Of a DNA stretch of 6,668 nt, positions 1 through 3,422 are shown piece by piece. Numbering within the stretch: the first letter of the stretch is position 1; each line of letters begins with the position of its first letter. The notes under the pieces were generated by a model. That model saw nothing but the letters and a program-made list of their open reading frames with translations. It was not told the origin of the DNA and made no database searches. The position numbers and the translations under genes are program-made. The stretch spans positions 476 to 7,143 of the forward strand of contig DCNF01000089.1 of assembly GCA_002322035.1 (NCBI GenBank). Direction: 5' to 3'. Origin of the DNA: Geobacter sp. UBA1603 (lineage in GTDB: Bacteria; Desulfobacterota; Desulfuromonadia; Geobacterales; Pseudopelobacteraceae).

Positions 1-294
1 GTTCATGCGGATGCGGTCGCCGAGGATGGCACCGCCGGTAAAGGGGCTGGTCGGATCAATCGCCACTACTCCGACCCGTTTTCCTTTTTTGCGGAAGGAA
101 GCGGTCAACTGGTCAACCAGGGTCGATTTGCCGGCGCCGGGGGGGCCGGTGATGCCGATGATATAGGCGTTTCCGGTGTGGGGGTACAGCCGCTTCAGCT
201 CTTCAACCGCCGAAGGCCGGGTATCGTCGATATCGCGCATCAGGCGGGCTGCGGCGCGGATATCGCCGGAAAGAACATTTTCTGCAAGTGACAT
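1..294 (-). CDS. meaB: MeaB/ArgK-family GTPase, methylmalonyl-CoA mutase chaperone (N-terminal part)
   Basis: This is a P-loop GTPase of the MeaB/ArgK (G3E/SIMIBI) family. In that family MeaB binds a B12-dependent acyl-CoA mutase in the cytoplasm, gates transfer of adenosylcobalamin and protects the enzyme from inactivation. The 98 visible codons are in frame to the window edge. They show the usual short helical N-terminus, then ITGPPGAGKST (about residues 48-58, Walker A/G1) and VVAIDPTSPFTGGAILGDRIRM (residues 76-97, written here in the family's typical form with VVAIDP and GDRIRM as key pieces). The start is the ATG at 294. A modest AGG-rich stretch lies 9-10 bases upstream and a promoter-like pair lies at 339-367. 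The gene runs off the left edge, so the C-terminal two thirds cannot be judged. It fits the mutase-subunit and adenosyltransferase genes on the same strand at 2269-3238, although the tup genes on the other strand separate them. Confidence 0.9.
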   Translation of the reverse strand, partial: MSLAENVLSGDIRAAARLMRDIDDTRPSAVEELKRLYPHTGNAYIIGITGPPGAGKSTLVDQLTASFRKKGKRVGVVAIDPTSPFTGGAILGDRIRMN

Positions 295-338
295 GGGACT
301 CAACCTGTGTTTGTGGGAATGGTTCCAGCGAGACACTA

Positions 339-367
339 TCTATAGCATGACAGGCGGCGTAATTCAA
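339..367 (-). promoter_or_regulatory. Candidate sigma-70 promoter for meaB
   Basis: On the minus strand TTGAAT (367-362) and TATAGA (344-339) are separated by exactly 17 bases. Each matches the consensus at 4 of 6 positions. The predicted transcript start, near 332, leaves a leader of about 38 bases before the meaB ATG. An inverted repeat at 351-377 covers the -35 box and spacer. Confidence 0.45.
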
Positions 368-377
368 CGTCGCCCTG
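351..377. repeat. GC-rich inverted repeat between divergent promoters
   Basis: GGCGGCGT (353-360) and ACGTCGCC (367-374) pair over 8 positions with one G-T wobble around a 6-base AATTCA loop. Flanking CAG (351-353) and CTG (375-377) can lengthen it with a bulge. It lies across the -35 box and spacer of the proposed meaB promoter, about 15 bases upstream of the plus-strand -35. It could be an operator or simply a local hairpin; no regulator is identified. Confidence 0.35.
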
Positions 378-391
378 CCACATGATTTCTC

Positions 392-420
392 TTGTAATAC
401 AGGGTTCGATTCAGTAGTAT
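392..420 (+). promoter_or_regulatory. Candidate sigma-70 promoter for the tup leader and operon
   Basis: TTGTAA (392-397) and TAGTAT (415-420) are 17 bases apart, each matching the consensus at 4 of 6 positions. Transcription would begin around 427-430, just before the candidate riboswitch fold at about 437. That placement is the main argument for it. Confidence 0.45.
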
Positions 421-436
421 CCGGCCTTCAGAAAGT

Positions 437-538
437 CACTCTCCGAGCCGTTTCGCCTACCAGGGAAAAATCCTCACGGCGCCCGGCCTGCGGGTGTCGC
501 CGGAAACGGTGCCGCCCTCCTTTGAAAAGGGGAATGTG
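437..538 (+). promoter_or_regulatory. Candidate Moco/Tuco (molybdenum or tungsten cofactor) riboswitch aptamer
   Basis: The leader has blocks that resemble the Moco RNA motif as I remember it from the E. coli moaA leader. It starts with CACTCTCCGAGCC near 437-449, followed by GCCTACCAGG (455-464). Its 3' end reads CCTCCTTTGAAAAGG (516-530) and then GGAATGTG. Closing pairs are possible between CAC 437-439 and GTG 536-538, and between CTCC 441-444 and GGGG 529-532. CAGG 461-464 can pair with CCTG 487-490. A strong internal hairpin, 492-517, has ten pairs, one mismatch and a GAAA tetraloop. At about 102 nt it is shorter than the E. coli element; variants lacking the P3 stem have been proposed to sense the tungsten cofactor, which would suit a tup operon. 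The family call rests on motif memory and context, with no covariance-model score. Confidence 0.55.
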
Positions 539-570
539 CATTGCGGATCGCCAACTCTGCCCGTACGTTC

Positions 571-600
571 ATGCCCCTTTTCCACTTGGAGAAGGGGCAT
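571..600 (+). promoter_or_regulatory. Strong leader hairpin, likely riboswitch expression platform
   Basis: ATGCCCCTTTTCC (571-583) pairs with GGAGAAGGGGCAT (588-600) over 13 positions with a single T-G wobble and an ACTT loop. Its 5' arm, CCCCTTTTC (574-582), is also perfectly complementary over 9 bases to GAAAAGGGG (524-532), the conserved 3' part of the candidate aptamer. The two pairings are mutually exclusive, as expected of a riboswitch switching helix. No good T-run follows (TCATATTC), so this may be a weak terminator or a pause or anti-sequestration element. The tupA-remnant ribosome site GGAG (609-612) lies just outside it. Confidence 0.5.
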
Positions 601-622
601 TCATATTCGGAGAGGCCACCCT

Positions 623-803
623 ATGAAGCGGCTGATCGTACGTCTTTGTTCTGTTGTTGGTGTGCTGCATCCACAAAGCCTATGCATGATGATTTCGTCA
701 TCGTCGGTCCGGCTGCCGATCCGGCTCGAATATCCGGACCACTTATCTGGCACCGCTGTTTTTTCCCGATGCCGGTAAAAATCCGGTAGCCCTGGAGCTC
801 TGA
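623..803 (+). pseudogene. tupA: tupA remnant: decayed tungstate-binding protein gene
   Basis: Intact TupA is a periplasmic tungstate-binding lipoprotein or secreted protein of roughly 270 residues. Only about 180 bases remain here, in three frames. An ATG at 623, with GGAG at 609-612, begins MKRLI. A shift of one base gives YVFVLLLVCCIHKAYA, a textbook signal-peptide core and cleavage site (ending at 686). A second frame then reads MHDDFVIVGPAADPARISG (682-738), which matches the TupA/ModA-like segment xNDFVIVGPxxDPAGIxG. A third segment, LFFPDAGKNPVALEL and stop (756-803), looks like the TupA C-terminus (LFFPDA). Its TGA shares a base with the tupB ATG, the coupling expected for an intact tupA-tupB junction. 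I infer one frameshift and two large internal deletions. Family recognition is from memory; the three-frame structure is seen directly. Confidence 0.75.
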
Positions 804-1501
804 TGGAACTGATTATCGACGGCATTCTGCAGGCGCTGACCCTGGTTGCGTCAGGCGATGCCGAAATCATGGCGGTGACGCTTCTCTCGCTGAAAATCTC
901 TTGCAGTGCCACCCTGATCAGTCTGCTGGTCGGCATACCATCCGGAACCTTTCTGGCTTTGGCTCATTTTCCGGGGCGCCGGCTGCTCATCAGTCTGGTC
1001 AATACCGGCATGGGGCTGCCTCCGGTGGTTGTCGGCCTGTTTGTGACCATCTTTCTCTGGCGCAATGGCCCGCTCGGTTTCCTGGAGATCCTCTATACAC
1101 CGTTTGCCATGGTGCTGGCGCAGTCGGTCATCGCCACTCCGATTGTCACCGGAATAACCATCGCCTCGATCCAGAACCTGCCTGCCAACCTGAAACTGCA
1201 GGTGCTGGCGCTTGGTGCAACCAGGCTGCAGATGATCTGGATCCTGGTGCGTGAGGCCCGGCTGCCGCTTCTTGCGGCGGTCATGGCGGGATTCGGCGGT
1301 GTCATTTCCGAGGTCGGCGCCTCAATCATGGTCGGCGGCAACATCAAGGGTCAGACACGTGTACTGACCACTGCCACCGTCATGGAAACCGGAAAAGGCA
1401 ACTTCGAGGTGGCAATTGCCCTTTCACTGATTCTGCTGGCACTGGCCTTTGGAGTTAACTATCTGCTGACGCTTATTCAGCAGCGGGAGAGGCCGCGATG
1501 A
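803..1501 (+). CDS. tupB: Tungstate ABC transporter permease TupB
   Basis: This is the inner-membrane permease of a TupABC-type importer, which forms a homodimeric channel driven by TupC. The 232-residue product is the normal size and strongly hydrophobic. Likely membrane segments lie around residues 23-55, 61-86, 99-125, 153-172 and 203-225. The cytoplasmic coupling (EAA-type) loop is ALGATRLQMIWILVREARLP at about 136-155. It is followed by SEVGASIMVGGNIKGQTRVL (169-188), a stretch I associate with TupB and close relatives rather than with ModB. The ATG at 803 has GGAG at 794-797, 5 bases upstream, and overlaps the stop of the tupA remnant as TGATG. Its own stop overlaps the tupC start. The frame is intact with no sign of decay, unlike tupA. 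Molybdate or another oxyanion as substrate cannot be excluded from sequence alone. Confidence 0.88.
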   Translation: MELIIDGILQALTLVASGDAEIMAVTLLSLKISCSATLISLLVGIPSGTFLALAHFPGRRLLISLVNTGMGLPPVVVGLFVTIFLWRNGPLGFLEILYTPFAMVLAQSVIATPIVTGITIASIQNLPANLKLQVLALGATRLQMIWILVREARLPLLAAVMAGFGGVISEVGASIMVGGNIKGQTRVLTTATVMETGKGNFEVAIALSLILLALAFGVNYLLTLIQQRERPR

Positions 1502-2223
1502 CGCTGCTTAAGGCTGAAAGGCTGAAAATCTGGCGTGGCGGGGCACAGGTGGTCGACATCCCGGAGTTTTCAGTCGGCCGGGAAGAAAAGGTTGCTGTGA
1601 TCGGCCCCAACGGTGCCGGCAAATCAAGCCTGTTGCTCGGGCTGGCCTCTTTGCTGGATTCGAGCGGTTCGATAACATTTGAGGGGCAGCAGCTCACACC
1701 GGGTAGACGGATGGAATACCGCCGGCGGATCGCCATGGTTTTTCAGGAACCGCTGCTCTTTGACACCACGGTGCTTGACAATGTGGCCGAGGGGCTCTGT
1801 ATCCGCGGAATCTGCCGGGGAGACGCCCGAACGCGGGCGGTTCAAAGCCTGGAGCTGTTCGGCGTGGGGCATCTGGCGCGACGAGCCGCCCACAAGCTTT
1901 CCGGCGGCGAGGCCCAGCGGGTCAGCCTGGCGCGGGCTTTTGCCGTCCGTCCGCAATTGATCCTGATGGATGAGCCATTTTCGAGCCTCGACCTGCCGAG
2001 CCGCATCGTGCTGGCCGAAGACCTCGTCAGGATATTGCATGAATCCGGCACCGCGGCGGTCATCGCCACCCATGACCGGATAGAGGCCTTTCGCGTGGTC
2101 GACCGGCTGGTGGTGATGGACAAAGGGAGGGTTGTTCAGGAGGGGCAACCGGGCGAGGTGATCGAACACCCGGCCAACGAATTTGTAGCTGCGTTCAGAA
2201 GGACGCGTTCTTCACTGATGTAG
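1498..2223 (+). CDS. tupC: Tungstate ABC transporter ATP-binding protein TupC
   Basis: This is the cytoplasmic ATPase that powers the TupB permease. The 241 residues carry the full ABC set: Walker A GPNGAGKSS (36-44), Q-loop Q83 in VFQEP, signature LSGGEAQ (134-140), Walker B LILMDEP (154-160) and the switch histidine H192 in ATHD. It ends soon after the ATPase core. There is no room for the long C-terminal molybdate-binding (TOBE/MOP) extension of ModC, which supports a TupC-type assignment. The ATG overlaps the tupB stop in an ATGA, indicating tight translational coupling. All catalytic residues are present, so the ATPase should work; the missing partner is the binding protein. A convergent terminator follows immediately. 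Confidence 0.9.
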   Translation: MTLLKAERLKIWRGGAQVVDIPEFSVGREEKVAVIGPNGAGKSSLLLGLASLLDSSGSITFEGQQLTPGRRMEYRRRIAMVFQEPLLFDTTVLDNVAEGLCIRGICRGDARTRAVQSLELFGVGHLARRAAHKLSGGEAQRVSLARAFAVRPQLILMDEPFSSLDLPSRIVLAEDLVRILHESGTAAVIATHDRIEAFRVVDRLVVMDKGRVVQEGQPGEVIEHPANEFVAAFRRTRSSLM

Positions 2224-2226
2224 AGT

Positions 2227-2253
2227 CAAAAGGCCGGGTGGTTTTTCCCGGCC
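2227..2253 (-). terminator. Convergent intrinsic terminator between tupC and the mutase subunit gene
   Basis: GGCCGGG (2232-2238) and CCCGGCC (2247-2253) form a perfect 7-bp stem around an 8-base loop. On the minus strand the stem is followed by TTTT (2231-2228), a reasonable intrinsic terminator for the B12-binding gene ending at 2269. On the plus strand the run after the stem is only CCTTGCCTCTT, so termination of tupC is probably weaker. Confidence 0.65.
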
Positions 2254-2268
2254 CCTTGCCTCTTATAC

Positions 2269-2673
2269 CTATGCTCTTGGGATTACATTGTCCCGTACCC
2301 ATGTTACGATGGCTTCAGTCGAAGTGCCGGGGGTGAACACCTCGCAGATTCCGGCCGCCTTGAGGCCCGGGATGTCGTCTTCGGGGATGACACCGCCGCC
2401 GAAGACTTTGATGTCATCGGCCCCCTTCTCCCTGAAAAGCTGTGTCACCCGCGGCAGCAGCGTGTTGTGAGCGCCCGAAAGGATTGACAGTCCGACGCAG
2501 TCCACATCCTCCTGAATGGCGGCCGAGACGATCTGCTCCGGCGTCTGATGCAGCCCGGTGTAGATTACTTCGAAACCGGCGTCGCGGAAGGCGCGGGCAA
2601 TGATTTTTGCCCCCCTGTCGTGTCCGTCCAACCCCGGTTTTCCTACCAGTACTCTCAATGTTCTCGATGCCAT
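2269..2673 (-). CDS. Free-standing cobalamin-binding subunit, methylmalonyl-CoA mutase C-terminal-domain type
   Basis: This is the small, B12-carrying subunit of a split acyl-CoA mutase. The separate large subunit, not in this window, holds the TIM-barrel acyl-CoA site. The 134-residue protein is a single B12-binding Rossmann-like domain. It has the base-off/His-on motif DGHDRG (16-21), with H18 expected to ligate cobalt, then S63-I-L65 (SxL) and FGGGV (91-95) at the corrin face. Sequence features such as [14 protein letters not shown] match the methylmalonyl-CoA mutase branch closely. The chosen start is the ATG at 2673, because AGGAGG (2688-2683) stands 9 bases upstream. The GTG at 2682 touches that AGGAGG and is too close to use it. 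The gene is 37 bases downstream of the adenosyltransferase gene and probably shares its transcript. Isobutyryl-CoA or ethylmalonyl-CoA mutase chemistry is a possible alternative, since the substrate is set by the missing subunit. Confidence 0.88.
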   Translation of the reverse strand: MASRTLRVLVGKPGLDGHDRGAKIIARAFRDAGFEVIYTGLHQTPEQIVSAAIQEDVDCVGLSILSGAHNTLLPRVTQLFREKGADDIKVFGGGVIPEDDIPGLKAAGICEVFTPGTSTEAIVTWVRDNVIPRA

Positions 2674-2682
2674 CTTATTCAC

Positions 2683-2688
2683 CCTCCT
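2683..2688 (-). promoter_or_regulatory. Ribosome binding site that decides the B12-subunit start
   Basis: A perfect AGGAGG on the minus strand directly abuts a GTG (2682-2680) and lies 9 bases before an ATG (2673-2671). Spacing favours the ATG, removing the residues MNK from the longer reading. Confidence 0.7.
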
Positions 2689-2710
2689 TTACGATGGTTA
2701 TTTTCGTTTC

Positions 2711-3238
2711 CTAACTTTCAATTCCCGTACGAGCCGGAACACCGGCCTTGTAGTAATGTTTTATCTCCCGCATCTCGGTGACCAGGTCAGCCGCCCCGAT
2801 GATCCGTTCATGGGCGTTGCGGCCGGTCAGAACCAGTTCTGCCGATGCCGGTTTGAGTTCGATCAGCTCCAGAACCTGTTCAACATCAATAAGCCCGAAA
2901 CCGACTGCGCCGTTAATCTCATCGCAGATGAACAGGTCGTATTTTCCTGACAGCAGCAGCTCCTTTGCACGGATAAAAGCCTCCTGAGCGATGCGCCGGT
3001 CTTCGGTAATGTCTTTCGTATTGACCCAGCCGGGCCGACCGGTCTGGATGATGGTGAGCAGTGGTGCCAGCTTTCCGGCGGCCAGATGCTCGCCGTAGGG
3101 GCCGCCCCCCTTGATGAACTGGAAGAAGCAGACCGGCAGGCCGCGCCCCACAGCACGCAGCGCCAAGCCAAGTGCGGCGGTTGTTTTACCCTTGCCATTG
3201 CCGGTATATACCTGGACGCATCCCTGCTGGAGCGGCAT
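2711..3238 (-). CDS. cobO: Cob(I)yrinic acid a,c-diamide adenosyltransferase, CobO/BtuR (CobA) family
   Basis: The enzyme transfers the 5'-deoxyadenosyl group of ATP to Co(I) corrinoids, making adenosylcobalamin or its precursors in the cytoplasm. The 175-residue length suits the family. The N-terminal P-loop GNGKGKTTAALGLALRA (13-29) is the family's characteristic variant. FFQFIKGG (38-45), ICDEINGAVGFGLI (about 104-117, Walker B-like) and VLTGRNAHERIIGAADLVTE (136-155) follow, and the chain ends in the usual HYYKAGVPARTGIE. The start ATG at 3238 has GAGGG just upstream. The gene heads an operon with the B12-binding mutase subunit, so its likely job is supplying or repairing cofactor for that mutase rather than only de novo synthesis. 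A well-formed promoter lies at 3286-3314. No cobalamin riboswitch fits in the leader of about 40 bases. Confidence 0.92.
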   Translation of the reverse strand: MPLQQGCVQVYTGNGKGKTTAALGLALRAVGRGLPVCFFQFIKGGGPYGEHLAAGKLAPLLTIIQTGRPGWVNTKDITEDRRIAQEAFIRAKELLLSGKYDLFICDEINGAVGFGLIDVEQVLELIELKPASAELVLTGRNAHERIIGAADLVTEMREIKHYYKAGVPARTGIES

Positions 3239-3262
3239 TTTCCCTCTGGGTCGGTAGTGATT

Positions 3263-3282
3263 ACGCTGAAATAAAACAGCGT
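3263..3282 (-). repeat. Short hairpin at the cobO transcript start
   Basis: ACGCTG (3263-3268) and CAGCGT (3277-3282) form a 6-bp stem around AAATAAAA. It falls at about the predicted transcription start of cobO. Its right arm is part of a 9-bp sequence repeated in inverted orientation at 3391-3399. Confidence 0.3.
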
Positions 3283-3285
3283 GTA

Positions 3286-3314
3286 ACTATAGCAAGCTGG
3301 TTCCGGACGGTCAA
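3286..3314 (-). promoter_or_regulatory. Sigma-70 promoter for the cobO operon
   Basis: On the minus strand TTGACC (3314-3309) and TATAGT (3291-3286) are exactly 17 bases apart, each with 5 of 6 consensus matches. This is the best promoter in the window. It would give a leader of about 40 bases before the cobO ATG at 3238. Confidence 0.65.
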
Positions 3315-3351
3315 GTATGGTGTGCAAGTTATTTATTCAGAGTAAATTTGA

Positions 3352-3379
3352 TTGCTGTAATTATGTCGTGCGGTATAGT
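3352..3379 (+). promoter_or_regulatory. Candidate promoter for the glutamate dehydrogenase gene
   Basis: TATAGT (3374-3379) matches the -10 consensus at 5 of 6 positions. The -35 candidate TTGCTG (3352-3357) is weak and 16 bases away, so activator help or another start is possible. It would leave a leader of about 37 bases. Confidence 0.4.
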
Positions 3380-3422
3380 AGATCCTGTGCCACGCTGTTA
3401 AACGCCGGTCAAGGAGATTCCC

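Noticed and set aside
571..600. Classic intrinsic terminator ending the leader
   Set aside because: The stem is strong but is followed by TCATATTCGG rather than a T-run, so it is listed as a regulatory hairpin instead.
494..789. Two overlapping plus-strand open frames of 94 and 82 codons as new small proteins
   Set aside because: They begin inside the riboswitch or hairpin region and their recognisable parts are pieces of TupA in different frames. They are better explained as a pseudogene than as novel proteins.
601..936. Minus-strand 111-codon open frame spanning the tupA remnant and tupB start
   Set aside because: There is no ribosome site or domain, and it is antisense to a conserved permease N-terminus.
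1624..2169. 181-codon minus-strand open frame opposite tupC
   Set aside because: It is antisense to the ABC ATPase motifs and shows no family features or start signals, so it is a shadow of the real gene.
3239..3285. Cobalamin riboswitch upstream of cobO
   Set aside because: The predicted leader is only about 40 bases and no B12-box-like sequence is visible, far too short for that element.
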